This document shows positions 8,548 through 16,599 of a stretch of 64,000 bases of DNA, one piece after another. The notes beneath the pieces were generated by a model, which was given only the letters and a program-made list of their open reading frames with translations, had not been told where the DNA came from and made no database searches. A program made the translations under genes and the position numbers. Each line of letters opens with the position of its first letter. Positions within the stretch are counted from its first letter, which is position 1. This stretch comes from Telluribacter roseus (GTDB taxonomy: Bacteria > Bacteroidota > Bacteroidia > Cytophagales > Spirosomataceae), in assembly GCF_017355915.2 (NCBI RefSeq), contig NZ_JAFEUV020000019.1, positions 1 through 64,000 of the forward strand. Reading direction: 5' to 3'.

Positions 8548-11500
8548 ATGAGAAAAATACTACTGTGTACACTGGCCCTTTCGGTAGGTGTATCATTGGG
8601 TACCAGCGCCCAGAAAAAGAAAAGGAAGGATGCTACCGTACCAACCTCAAGCGTCGGATCGACTACGGCAGCTGACCGAATGGCCAGGTATGAGCAGCGT
8701 AAAAAGTTGGATGCGGCGTCCCTGGTAGGTAATGTCAGATTCAGATCCATTGGCCCCACCAACATGAGTGGGCGCGTAGTGGACCTGGATGTGAACGAAA
8801 CCAATCCTACTCATTTCTTCGTAGCCTATGCCTCGGGCGGCCTCTGGAAAACTGAGAATAATGGTATGAGCTTCACTCCGTTATTTGACCAGCAGTCTAC
8901 CATGACCATTGGCGATATAGCCGTAGACTGGAAGACCAATGGGCAGACTATCTGGGTAGGTACCGGAGAGAACAACTCGAGCCGCTCCTCGTACGCAGGA
9001 GACGGTATTTATAAATCTACGGATGGCGGCAAGACGTGGCAGCACCTGGGATTGGAAGAAACACACCACATCGGGAAAGTTATTCTTCACCCTACCGACC
9101 CTAATACCGTATGGGTAGCAGCCGTAGGTCACCTGTATAGCTCCAATGCCGAGCGTGGTGTCTATAAGACCACCGATGGCGGCCGGACCTGGACTAAAAC
9201 TCTATTTGTAGACGACAAGACAGGAGCCATTGATCTGGATGTACATCCTACCAATCCTAATGTACTCTATGCTTCTATGTGGCATAAGGAGCGCAGCGCC
9301 TGGAACTTCGTGGAAGGCGGCAAGACCTCCGGCATCTACCAGTCTACCGATGGGGGAAGTACCTGGCAGTTGTTGAGTACCCCCACCAGCGGCTTCCCCC
9401 AGGGCGAAGGCGTTGGCCGCATTGGACTGGATATCTATCCGCGCGATCCCAATATCATGTACGCTTTTGTGGATAATCAGGATCGTCGTACTGCCGAAGA
9501 AAAGAAAGAGGAAGAGGGGCTGACTACTAAGCAGCTCCGGGAAATGCCGGTGGAGCAGTTTATGAAGCTGCCCGACCTTATTATCAATGAGTTTCTGGAC
9601 AGGAGCGGATTCCCCGAGAAGAACTCGGCAAAGCAACTCAAGACCGATATTGGCAGCGGCAAACTAAAAGTAAAAGACCTTTACGACTTTGTGGCCGGAG
9701 CCAACGACGAACTCATCTCAGCCCCTATCAAAGGCGCCGAAGTATACCGTTCTGAAGATGGCGGCAAGACCTGGAAAAAGACCCACGACCAGCCCCTCGA
9801 CCTGGTGTATACCTTTGGCTACTACTTCGGCCAGGTATTCGTAGCTCCCAATGATCCCAATCGGGTGGTAGTGTTTGGGGTACCTATCCTGCTGTCGGAA
9901 GATGGGGGTAAAAGTTGGAAGAGTCTGGATAAGGAGAATGTACACGCTGACCACCACGCGCTTTGGATCAATCCCAACAACCACAATCACATGCTGGACG
10001 GTAACGACGGCGGGCTCAACCTGACCTACGACGGAGGCAGGCACTGGTCGCACCTCAATCCGATACCCGTGGGGCAGTTTTATGCCATTGGGGTAGATAT
10101 GGAAAAGCCCTACAACGTGTACGGTGGCCTGCAGGACAATGGCGTTTGGTACGGTACCTCCAAGCCCCGCGAAGAAGGACCGATGCCGGAGTGGAAGTCC
10201 ATCATGGGCGGCGACGGGATGCAGGTACAGGTAGACTGGCGCGACAACAGCACCGTCTACACCGGCTTCCAGTTTGGTAACTACTTCCGTCAGGACAAGA
10301 ACCGCAGCGGGTACGGCAACATGAAGCGTCTGGTGATGCCCCGCGAGATCGGCGATCCCAGGCTGCGCTTCAACTGGCAGGCACCGATTCACCTGTCGCG
10401 GCACAATCAGGATGTGGTGTACTTTGGCTCGGACAAGTTCCACCGCAGCCTCAACAAAGGGGAGACCTTTGAGACCTTATCCGGTGACCTGACCCGGGGC
10501 GGCAAAGAGGGCGATGTACCCTACGGTACCCTCACAACCATCGATGAATCGCCCAGGCATTTCGGCCTGCTGTACGCCGGTAGTGACGATGGACTGGTGC
10601 ATGTATCAAAGGACGGCGGCTATACCTGGACTAAGATCTCCGAAGCCCTGCCGCAGCACCTGTGGGTGAGTCGCGTAGCGGCCTCCGCCCACGACGAAGG
10701 TACGGTGTACGTATCACTGAATGGCTACCGCAACGACAACTTCAAAGCGTACCTCTACGCTTCGCCGGATTATGGACAGACCTGGAAGGCTATAGGTACC
10801 GATCTGCCCGCCGAACCCATCAACGTAGTAAAAGAAGACCCCGCCAATGCTAACATCCTCTATGTAGGTACCGACCACGGTGTGTATGTATCGCTGGATA
10901 AAGGGGCCTCCTTCATGCGTATGGGCGGTGGACTGCCAGCCGTAGCGGTACACGACCTGCTGGTTCATCCGCGCGATAAGGAGCTGGTAGTAGGTACCCA
11001 CGGCCGCTCTATTTACATAGCCGATGTGAGCCTGGTGCAGCAGCTGACCGATACCCTCCGCCAGAAGGATGTGTACGCCTTTGCGCTGGAACACGTGACG
11101 CAGAGCGAGCGCTGGGGCCGCCTGAGCAAGTACGAGGAGGCCAAGCCTCAGCAGTACCAGATACCCTACTACGTAAAGTCAGCCGGTAAGAGTACTATCA
11201 GCATCCAGACCGACAAAGGCCTGGTTCTCCGCACCCTCACCGACGATAGCGAAGCAGGCCTCAACTACGCCACCTGGAACCTCGCCGTTGACGAGAGCGC
11301 CAGAGCTCCCTACGAGCAGTACCTCAACGAATCGAAGAAGAAAGAAGATAAAGAAATAAAGCTCGAAGCCGCCGAGGACAAGAACCTGTACATCCGCCCC
11401 GGTATCTACAAGGTAGTGATCACGTCGCCCGCTGGTGCCAAAATTGAGAAGACACTGAACATCAAAGCTCCCGAAAAGCGCCCCTCGCGCCGGGCTGTAA

Positions 11501-11583
11501 TACCCGGTTCGGCTATTCCATCCACTCCCGGCGAGTGGGAGGAGTACATGGAGGAAGAGCTGGGACTGGAAGAGGTGAAGTAG
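8548..11583 (+). CDS. secreted Asp-box (BNR/sortilin-like) beta-propeller protein
   Basis: A 1011-residue exported protein with a Sec signal peptide (1-21, ending GTSAQ) followed by a Lys-rich stretch. It carries many Asp-box motifs of the form S-x-D-x-G-x-T-W: KSTDGGKTW, KTTDGGRTW, QSTDGGSTW, RSEDGGKTW, LSEDGGKSW, VSKDGGYTW and SPDYGQTW. These mark two consecutive VPS10/sortilin-like propellers. A low-complexity acidic insert (RTAEEKKEEEGLTTKQL) interrupts the first. The C-terminus has a beta-sandwich segment (RPGIYKVVITSPAGAKIEK). Bacterial relatives are usually annotated glycosyl hydrolase, but sialidase catalytic residues are not apparent, so the enzymatic role is uncertain. It stands alone between its own promoter and a strong terminator. 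Confidence 0.88.
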   Translation: MRKILLCTLALSVGVSLGTSAQKKKRKDATVPTSSVGSTTAADRMARYEQRKKLDAASLVGNVRFRSIGPTNMSGRVVDLDVNETNPTHFFVAYASGGLWKTENNGMSFTPLFDQQSTMTIGDIAVDWKTNGQTIWVGTGENNSSRSSYAGDGIYKSTDGGKTWQHLGLEETHHIGKVILHPTDPNTVWVAAVGHLYSSNAERGVYKTTDGGRTWTKTLFVDDKTGAIDLDVHPTNPNVLYASMWHKERSAWNFVEGGKTSGIYQSTDGGSTWQLLSTPTSGFPQGEGVGRIGLDIYPRDPNIMYAFVDNQDRRTAEEKKEEEGLTTKQLREMPVEQFMKLPDLIINEFLDRSGFPEKNSAKQLKTDIGSGKLKVKDLYDFVAGANDELISAPIKGAEVYRSEDGGKTWKKTHDQPLDLVYTFGYYFGQVFVAPNDPNRVVVFGVPILLSEDGGKSWKSLDKENVHADHHALWINPNNHNHMLDGNDGGLNLTYDGGRHWSHLNPIPVGQFYAIGVDMEKPYNVYGGLQDNGVWYGTSKPREEGPMPEWKSIMGGDGMQVQVDWRDNSTVYTGFQFGNYFRQDKNRSGYGNMKRLVMPREIGDPRLRFNWQAPIHLSRHNQDVVYFGSDKFHRSLNKGETFETLSGDLTRGGKEGDVPYGTLTTIDESPRHFGLLYAGSDDGLVHVSKDGGYTWTKISEALPQHLWVSRVAASAHDEGTVYVSLNGYRNDNFKAYLYASPDYGQTWKAIGTDLPAEPINVVKEDPANANILYVGTDHGVYVSLDKGASFMRMGGGLPAVAVHDLLVHPRDKELVVGTHGRSIYIADVSLVQQLTDTLRQKDVYAFALEHVTQSERWGRLSKYEEAKPQQYQIPYYVKSAGKSTISIQTDKGLVLRTLTDDSEAGLNYATWNLAVDESARAPYEQYLNESKKKEDKEIKLEAAEDKNLYIRPGIYKVVITSPAGAKIEKTLNIKAPEKRPSRRAVIPGSAIPSTPGEWEEYMEEELGLEEVK

Positions 11584-11615
11584 GTTTAGCTCCTGTTCTG
11601 AATATTTTTAATTTG

Positions 11616-11656
11616 GAAAGCGGCATTGGGTCATATCAGTGCCGCTTTCTTTTTTA
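11616..11656 (+). terminator. intrinsic terminator of the BNR-repeat gene
   Basis: GAAAGCGGCA (11616-11625) pairs with TGCCGCTTTC (11640-11649), followed by a seven-base T-run. It insulates the arsR promoter downstream. Confidence 0.85.
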
Positions 11657-11672
11657 AAAAACTTGAAAAAAT

Positions 11673-11696
11673 GTTAATCGTAATATTACGATTAAC
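11673..11696. promoter_or_regulatory. ArsR operator upstream of arsR (perfect 24-bp palindrome)
   Basis: A perfect inverted repeat whose 18-base core is AATCGTAATATTACGATT. It ends 12 bases before the -7 box at 11708 and so would cover the -33 region. ArsR dimers bind such AT-rich palindromes and release them on binding arsenite. A near copy lies before arsM at 12086-12107. Confidence 0.85.
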
Positions 11697-11707
11697 CAAA
11701 AACGTAT

Positions 11708-11715
11708 TACCTTTG
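11708..11715 (+). promoter_or_regulatory. -7 box TACCTTTG of the arsR promoter
   Basis: Matches TAnnTTTG and lies 29 bases before the arsR start, just downstream of the palindromic operator. Repressor binding would block the -33 contact. Confidence 0.6.
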
Positions 11716-11743
11716 GATCATCAATCGAATAAGAGTACAGTAA

Positions 11744-12070
11744 ATGGGAGCGACCAAGACAGAAGAATTCACCGCCGAAGACAACCGGATAGCTGAGCTG
11801 GCCAAGGCCTTTGCGCATCCGGCCCGGGTGGCGATCCTGCGGTTGCTGGCGGAGAAGAAAGCCTGCATCTGCGGCGATCTGGTGGATGAGTTGCCCCTTT
11901 CGCAGGCGACGGTGTCGCAACACCTCAAAGAACTGAAGCGCATCGGGATCATCAAGGGCGACATCAATCCACCACGGGTATGCTACTGCATCAACGAGGT
12001 AGTGTGGGAAGAAGCCAGACGGATATTCGGTAGCGTATTTGACAAGTACATAGCAGCCGGTTGCTGCTAA
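11744..12070 (+). CDS. arsR: ArsR family arsenic-responsive repressor
   Basis: A 108-residue winged-helix metalloregulator. HTH residues DELPLSQATVSQHLKELKRIGII (about 48-70) form the recognition region. Preceding helix residues KACICGDL carry the Cys41-x-Cys43 pair that corresponds to the arsenite-sensing CxC of classical ArsR. Extra Cys residues at 80, 82, 107 and 108 could add a third ligand or a second site. It should repress its own gene and, through the copy of the operator at 12086, the downstream arsM-arsN2 gene until trivalent arsenic binds. The gap to arsM is 93 bases and holds a separate operator, so the two may be independent transcripts. Confidence 0.93.
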   Translation: MGATKTEEFTAEDNRIAELAKAFAHPARVAILRLLAEKKACICGDLVDELPLSQATVSQHLKELKRIGIIKGDINPPRVCYCINEVVWEEARRIFGSVFDKYIAAGCC

Positions 12071-12085
12071 AAAATTTTACCCCTA

Positions 12086-12107
12086 ACCATCGTAATATTA
12101 CAATAAA
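12086..12107. promoter_or_regulatory. second ArsR-type operator, upstream of arsM
   Basis: The core ATCGTAATATTACAAT (12089-12104) differs by one base from the inner core of the arsR operator, and the centre CGTAATATTAC is identical. The position between arsR and arsM suggests a second independently controlled promoter. A clean -7 box was not found after it. Confidence 0.75.
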
Positions 12108-12163
12108 CGAAAAAAGCTAACACCTAACGCCTACTTACTAACTACCTAAAATATCTATTAGCC

Positions 12164-13495
12164 ATGAACAACACTATTACCAACGACCAGGACCTGAAAG
12201 AAATCGTACGTCAGAAGTACTCCCAAATCGCCGAGCAGGACCCTGCCCTCAACGCTGCCTCCTGCTGCGGAGCCGGGCCAGTATCACAGGAAGTTTACAA
12301 GATTATGGCCGACGACTATACCCAATTCGACGGCTACGTAGCCGAAGCCGACCTAGGCCTTGGTTGCGGCTTGCCCACCCAGTTTGCTCAGATACAGAAA
12401 GGCAACGTGGTTATAGACCTGGGTTCCGGTGCGGGCAACGACTGCTTTGTAGCGCGCTACGAAACCGGCGCGGAGGGAAAGGTAATCGGTATTGACTTCA
12501 CGGAGGCGATGATCCAGCGGGCCCGCACCAATGCCGAGAAGCTGGGCTTTCATAACGTGGAGTTCCGCCAGGGCGACATTGAGGCCATGCCCGTCAATGA
12601 TGGGGTTGCTGATGTCGTCGTGAGCAACTGCGTGCTAAACCTGGTCCCCAACAAGCAGAATGTATTTAGGGAGATATTCCGGGTCCTGAAGCCGGGTGGT
12701 CATTTCAGCATTTCAGATATAGTACTGTTAGGTGAACTACCGGAGCACCTCCGTGAGGCGGCCGAGCTATACGCGGGCTGCGTGTCCGGGGCCATTGCCA
12801 AAGAAGAGTACCTGCGACTAATTGAGGAAGCCGGTTTTCAGAATATTACGCTGCAGAAACAGAAGCCTATCTACCTGCCGGACGATATCCTGCAGAAGTA
12901 CCTGTCGGCGGAGGAGATAGCCGCTTTCCGGACCGGTAATACGGGTATCGAAAGTATTACGGTATACGCCGAAAAGCAAGCCGTACCGGCGGAGGTAGAG
13001 CTGGAAATAAGAACGGCAACGGCCGGAGACTTTCAGGAAGTAGTAAATCTTCTGCGGTCGGAGAATCTACCTACTGACGACCTCCATCCTGAGTTGCCCC
13101 ATTTCCTGCTGGCTCGCGCTAACGGTGCCCTGGTGGGCGTAGCCGGTCTGGAAGTATACGTGACCGATGCCCTGCTACGCTCAGTGGTAGTACACAAGGA
13201 GTACCGCAACTACCACATCGCCCGCCGCCTCACCAACGACCTGCTCAAACAGGCGAAGCTCAGTGGCATCAAGGACCTATACCTGATCACGACCACCGCC
13301 GATAAGTACTTTGAGAAGCAGGGCTACACCCGGATAGATCGTGAGGCAGTACCGGCGGCCATTCGGGGAACCCAGCAGTTTAACGGCCTGTGCCCCAACT
13401 CGGCCGTCACCATGCATCGCCGGCTCGAGAAGCCCCGGGTCCGATTGTCTGATCTGCAGAACTCCTGCTGCACGCCCAATAGCGGTTGCTGCTAA
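12164..13495 (+). CDS. arsM: arsenite S-adenosylmethionine methyltransferase fused to ArsN2-type GNAT acetyltransferase
   Basis: A 443-residue two-domain protein. Residues 1-270 are ArsM: SAM motif VIDLGSGAG (83-91) and the arsenic-binding cysteines Cys68 (GLGCGLP), Cys156 (VSNCVLNL) and Cys206 (YAGCVSGA), plus CC at 34-35. ArsM methylates As(III) stepwise toward volatile or less retained forms. Residues about 278-425 are a GNAT domain with the ArsN2 pattern: LPTDDL, LVGVAGLEVY, ALLRSVVVHKEYRN, DLYLITTTADKYFEKQGY, LCPNSAVTMHRRL. ArsN2 genes accompany ars operons and are proposed to acetylate an organoarsenical or related substrate. The tail NSCCTPNSGCC adds four cysteines that may bind arsenic. 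Fusing the two steps suggests substrate channelling, which is an inference. Confidence 0.92.
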   Translation: MNNTITNDQDLKEIVRQKYSQIAEQDPALNAASCCGAGPVSQEVYKIMADDYTQFDGYVAEADLGLGCGLPTQFAQIQKGNVVIDLGSGAGNDCFVARYETGAEGKVIGIDFTEAMIQRARTNAEKLGFHNVEFRQGDIEAMPVNDGVADVVVSNCVLNLVPNKQNVFREIFRVLKPGGHFSISDIVLLGELPEHLREAAELYAGCVSGAIAKEEYLRLIEEAGFQNITLQKQKPIYLPDDILQKYLSAEEIAAFRTGNTGIESITVYAEKQAVPAEVELEIRTATAGDFQEVVNLLRSENLPTDDLHPELPHFLLARANGALVGVAGLEVYVTDALLRSVVVHKEYRNYHIARRLTNDLLKQAKLSGIKDLYLITTTADKYFEKQGYTRIDREAVPAAIRGTQQFNGLCPNSAVTMHRRLEKPRVRLSDLQNSCCTPNSGCC

Positions 13496-13511
13496 TAGTG
13501 GTAGTCATAGA

Positions 13512-13569
13512 GGAGAATAGGGCTGATTTGGCAGATAAGAGATCGTCAGCAAAGTCAGAACTATTCTCC
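13512..13569. repeat. inverted repeat between arsM and dps
   Basis: GGAGAATAG (13512-13520) and its complement CTATTCTCC (13561-13569) are separated by 40 bases. No T-run follows, so it is not a classical terminator. It may fold in the transcript after arsM. Confidence 0.4.
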
Positions 13570-13660
13570 CCGAAGGAAGTTGTAATAGTGTAGTTGCAGC
13601 AATAACCCATTGCCACAAAAATCTTTGTTCACACCTAAAAGCACTAATAACAACCTTACT

Positions 13661-14140
13661 ATGAAATCCCAGACATCCTTTATCGGTCTCGACCTGGAGA
13701 AGAGCCGCCAGTTAGCCGACAAACTCAATCAGCTCCTGGCCAACTACCAGGTATTTTATATTAATACACGTGGTTTTCACTGGAATATCAAGGGCGAGAA
13801 GTTCTTTGAACTACATGCGAAGTTTGAGGAGCTATACACCAACCTGCAGCTCAAAAACGACGAAATCGCTGAGCGGATCCTGACGCTGGGACACACGCCC
13901 CTGCACAGCTATACCGATTACCTGGCTCTGTCGCGTATTCAGGAGAAGAAGAATATCAGCAACGGAAAAGAAGCCATTCAGTATATCCTGGAAGCCTATG
14001 AGGCCATCATTACCCTGCAGCGCGAGCTACTGACGCTTTCGGGCGAAGCCGACGACGAAGGTACCAATGCCCTGATGAGCGACTATATCCGTGAGCAGGA
14101 AAAAGAAGTGTGGATGTACTCGTCTTACCTCAACAGCTAG
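13661..14140 (+). CDS. dps: Dps family DNA-protecting ferritin-like protein
   Basis: A 159-residue protein from the ATG at 13661. A longer frame starts at 13610 but its extra 17 residues (MPQKSLFTPKSTNNN) look unlike Dps, so the internal start is preferred. The ferroxidase signature is clear: YINTRGFHWNIKGEKFFELHAKFEELY supplies the two His and the Asp/Glu ligands, followed by NDEIAERIL. Dps dodecamers oxidise Fe(II) with peroxide, store the iron and shield DNA. It sits between the arsM fusion and an ArsC-like gene in the same orientation, so co-induction under arsenic stress is plausible but not shown. Confidence 0.92.
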   Translation: MKSQTSFIGLDLEKSRQLADKLNQLLANYQVFYINTRGFHWNIKGEKFFELHAKFEELYTNLQLKNDEIAERILTLGHTPLHSYTDYLALSRIQEKKNISNGKEAIQYILEAYEAIITLQRELLTLSGEADDEGTNALMSDYIREQEKEVWMYSSYLNS

Positions 14141-14167
14141 TACCCGCGCACGTCCACAAGTACTTAG

Positions 14168-14195
14168 TCCTAAGCCCAAACGGTTTAGGATTTTT
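14168..14195 (+). terminator. weak hairpin with T-run after dps
   Basis: TCCTAA (14168-14173) pairs with TTAGGA (14185-14190), followed by five Ts. The stem is only 6 bp, so the call is weak. Confidence 0.4.
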
Positions 14196-14248
14196 CATGT
14201 GCAGCCCTCTTTTTATATACTTATCAACTCTATACTCATAATTCCATC

Positions 14249-14860
14249 ATGTACCCCTCCGTTCTAAACTACATTAAGTCACTTGACCTAAGTACCATCC
14301 CGGCTGAGCGCCGTGCCGCCCTGGATCAACTCACGGATTATGTCCGGGAGAAGGTGGGAAAAGAGGAGCCGGTACGGCTAACTTACATATGTACCCACAA
14401 CTCCCGCCGTAGCCATCTGGGACAGGTGTGGGCGCAGGTAGCGGCTATATACCACGATATTCCCGGCGTAACTACCTACTCAGGAGGTACCGAAACCACC
14501 GCCTGCAATCCGCGTACCATCGCTGCCTTTGAGCGGGCCGGTCTGCAGGTATCCCAGACTACCGAGGGTGACAACCCGGTGTACCACCTGGCTTACAATG
14601 AGGCTTTACCACCGGTGGTGGCTTTCTCCAAGGTGTACGATCAGGAGCCTAATCCGACGGTAGGCTTTGCAGCCATCATGACGTGCAGCCATGCCGAAGA
14701 GAACTGTCCCTACATCCCCGGTGCGGAGCGACGTCTCTCCATTACCTATACGGATCCTAAGGAGGCCGACGACACGCCAGCCGAAGCCGCAACCTACGAT
14801 GAGCGCTGCCGACAGATTGCGACTGAGATGATGTACGTATTTGCAGGGGTGAGTAAATAG
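14249..14860 (+). CDS. ArsC-like low-molecular-weight protein tyrosine phosphatase fold protein
   Basis: A 203-residue protein with the LMW-PTP/ArsC P-loop CTHNSRR (Cys48 to Arg54, C-x5-R) near the N-terminus and a YTDPKEADD segment that can supply the acid Asp. Further cysteines occur at TTACNPRT and TCSHAEENC and could serve as the resolving thiols of thioredoxin-coupled arsenate reductases. The family reduces arsenate to arsenite or dephosphorylates phosphotyrosine. Placement after arsR, arsM and dps favours an arsenate-related role. Its helical N-terminal extension of about 40 residues is typical of the Bacteroidota version. Exact activity is unproven. Confidence 0.8.
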   Translation: MYPSVLNYIKSLDLSTIPAERRAALDQLTDYVREKVGKEEPVRLTYICTHNSRRSHLGQVWAQVAAIYHDIPGVTTYSGGTETTACNPRTIAAFERAGLQVSQTTEGDNPVYHLAYNEALPPVVAFSKVYDQEPNPTVGFAAIMTCSHAEENCPYIPGAERRLSITYTDPKEADDTPAEAATYDERCRQIATEMMYVFAGVSK

Positions 14861-14915
14861 CCTGTAAGTCGCGAACGCGAGCCTGTAGGGCCTCCCACTT
14901 GCGGTGAGGATTTAC

Positions 14916-14923
14916 TATTTTTG
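14916..14923 (+). promoter_or_regulatory. putative -7 box TATTTTTG of recO
   Basis: TAnnTTTG match 21 bases before the recO ATG. A TTG at 14899-14901 lies a little closer than the ideal -33 spacing. Confidence 0.45.
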
Positions 14924-14944
14924 TATTTGACCAACTAGCTATTT

Positions 14945-15643
14945 ATGCTGCACAAAACCCGAGGCATTGCCCTGAGCTACATACGTTACCGGGAGACTTC
15001 CATCATCGCGAAGATCTACACCGAAGCCTTCGGGATTCAGAGCTACATCGTCAATGGCGTCCGGAGCAGCCGGTCCAAGTCCAACCGCATCGCGCTGTTT
15101 CAGCCCCTGACCCTGCTGGACATGGTCGTGTACCATAAAGACAAGGCCGAGAATAGTCTGTACCGTATCTCGGAGCTTAAGCCACGGGTACCTTTTCGTA
15201 GTCTGCCCTTTGACGTGATCAAGTCCAGCCTGGCGCTGTTCGTGACGGAGATCCTGGGCAAGACGCTGCGCGAAGAGGAGAATAATGAGCTCCTGTTCCA
15301 GTTTCTGGAGGAGTCGATCCTGTACCTGGACGAAGCTGATCGGGGCTACGAGAATTTCCACATCCAGTTTCTGCTGCAGCTGGCCTTTTTCCTGGGCTTC
15401 GGATTTGAGTCGGTCAGGGATCTGGAAGCCGAGCTAGCGGCTAACCTGTACCCGCACCGCCCCGACGATGACCAGCGCGAGGCGCTCATGACCCTGCTGG
15501 TGGCTCCCTACGGCACGCCCGTACCGCTGGACCGCCCGCGCCGCGCTTCCCTGCTGGAAATGATCGTTTTCTTTTACAAGATACACATGGATACGCTGGG
15601 TGAAGTACGATCCATGGAGGTACTGCGGGAAGTACTCAGGTAA
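14945..15643 (+). CDS. recO: DNA repair protein RecO
   Basis: A 232-residue protein. The N-terminal OB fold (TRGIALSYIRYRETSIIAKIYTE, then SYIVNGVRSSRSKSN) and the helical C-terminal domain (FVTEILGKTLREEENNELLFQFL) match RecO. RecO loads RecA onto SSB-coated single-stranded DNA together with RecR and anneals strands. The zinc-finger cysteines of some RecO proteins are absent, as is usual in Bacteroidota. It has its own -7 box and is not obviously part of the arsenic cluster upstream. Confidence 0.9.
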   Translation: MLHKTRGIALSYIRYRETSIIAKIYTEAFGIQSYIVNGVRSSRSKSNRIALFQPLTLLDMVVYHKDKAENSLYRISELKPRVPFRSLPFDVIKSSLALFVTEILGKTLREEENNELLFQFLEESILYLDEADRGYENFHIQFLLQLAFFLGFGFESVRDLEAELAANLYPHRPDDDQREALMTLLVAPYGTPVPLDRPRRASLLEMIVFFYKIHMDTLGEVRSMEVLREVLR

Positions 15644-15728
15644 GCTTGCTGATGAACGGTCAAACAACCTGTGTGTGGAATGGTTCTTTAGTTTTGAAGC
15701 ATGCATCTATTTCAAACACTCATAAACC

Positions 15729-16439
15729 ATGAAGCACATACTCACTATTCTACTAGCCACACTGGGACTAACGGCTCCCGCCCAGTCTATCAAGGGAGCC
15801 TGGAAGGCCTTGGCCCAAAACAACAGTACCGTCACGCTCATTATTGCTGACAACTACCTCATGAGCGCCTCCTACAATACGCTCAATAAGTACTTCGACC
15901 GGACCGAAGGCGGGCCCTTCACCATGAGCGGGAATCAGATGACGTATACGCCCGAGTTCAACACGACTGACACGGCCGCCATTGGCGTACCTATTGTGTA
16001 CACTATCGAACGCAAGGATAGCATACTGACGCTGCGGGGTAAGGAAGCCTGGGTATATACCATCGTGGATGACGCGCAGAATGTACCTATGGCGGGTACC
16101 TGGCACATCACCGAGCGGGCCAATGAGCAGGGAGCTATGTCCAAAATTCACCAGACCGGCACGCGTAAGACTCTTAAGATCTTGTCGGGTACCCGCTTCC
16201 AGTGGGCAGCCATTGATCCGGGTGTCAAAGGCTTCTATGGTACCGGTGGAGGTACTTACGACGTCAAGAATGGGAAGTACACCGAAAATATCCAGTTCTT
16301 CTCACGTGACAATAATCGCGTAGGTGCCAAGCTAAGCTTTGACTGGAATCTCAAAGATGGTCGTTGGGAACATTCGGGAAAGAGTAGTGCCGGAGCTCCT
16401 ATCCGTGAGGTGTGGGAGAAGATAGACAGCAAGCAGTAG
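15729..16439 (+). CDS. secreted lipocalin-like protein of unknown function
   Basis: A 236-residue protein with a Sec signal peptide (1-19, ending APAQS). The mature part looks like two related beta-barrel halves, each beginning with a Gly-x-Trp strand (IKGAWKAL near 21 and MAGTWHIT near 121) as in lipocalin-like domains. The second half ends GRWEHSGKSS...IREVWEKI. It has no lipobox Cys, so it is probably periplasmic or secreted. No ligand or activity can be assigned. A strong terminator follows. Confidence 0.7.
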   Translation: MKHILTILLATLGLTAPAQSIKGAWKALAQNNSTVTLIIADNYLMSASYNTLNKYFDRTEGGPFTMSGNQMTYTPEFNTTDTAAIGVPIVYTIERKDSILTLRGKEAWVYTIVDDAQNVPMAGTWHITERANEQGAMSKIHQTGTRKTLKILSGTRFQWAAIDPGVKGFYGTGGGTYDVKNGKYTENIQFFSRDNNRVGAKLSFDWNLKDGRWEHSGKSSAGAPIREVWEKIDSKQ

Positions 16440-16461
16440 ACGATACATACTATTCAGAATC

Positions 16462-16490
16462 AAAGCCCGGAGCCACCTTCGGGCTTTTTT
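16462..16490 (+). terminator. intrinsic terminator after the lipocalin-like gene
   Basis: AAAGCCCG (16462-16469) pairs with CGGGCTTT (16480-16487) and a T-run ends at 16490. Confidence 0.85.
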
Positions 16491-16525
16491 GTGTTGCTGT
16501 CAAGACATCTCACTACTCACTTTTA

Positions 16526-16542
16526 TTTAGAATTATTCAAAA
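16526..16542. promoter_or_regulatory. Fur-like box upstream of the TonB receptor
   Basis: TTTAGAAT-T-ATTCAAAA is an 8-1-8 inverted repeat with one mismatch. It lies just upstream of the -33 element of the promoter at 16558-16589. Two related sequences occur at 20102 and 20135 in the same block. Assignment to Fur rests on similarity and on the iron-uptake context. Confidence 0.55.
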
Positions 16543-16557
16543 TAAATTTAGCTTTTT

Positions 16558-16589
16558 CTTGCGCTGATACCGAGGAGGGTGTAGGTTTG
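16558..16589 (+). promoter_or_regulatory. Bacteroidota-type promoter of the TonB receptor operon
   Basis: CTTG at 16558-16561 (-33), then 20 bases, then TAGGTTTG at 16582-16589 (-7). This is the expected spacing and puts the transcript start near 16596. Confidence 0.7.
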
Positions 16590-16599
16590 TGAATTATTT

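Noticed and set aside
9718-10443. 241-residue minus-strand frame inside the BNR-repeat gene
   Set aside because: Antisense to conserved Asp-box repeats; Val/His-rich composition and no recognisable fold.
8548-11583. Repeated DGGKTW-coding stretches as possible DNA repeats
   Set aside because: They repeat at protein level (Asp-boxes); the DNA copies vary and are explained by the propeller fold.
13610-13660. Upstream start giving Dps 17 extra residues
   Set aside because: The extension lacks similarity to Dps N-termini and the internal ATG at 13661 begins the typical sequence.
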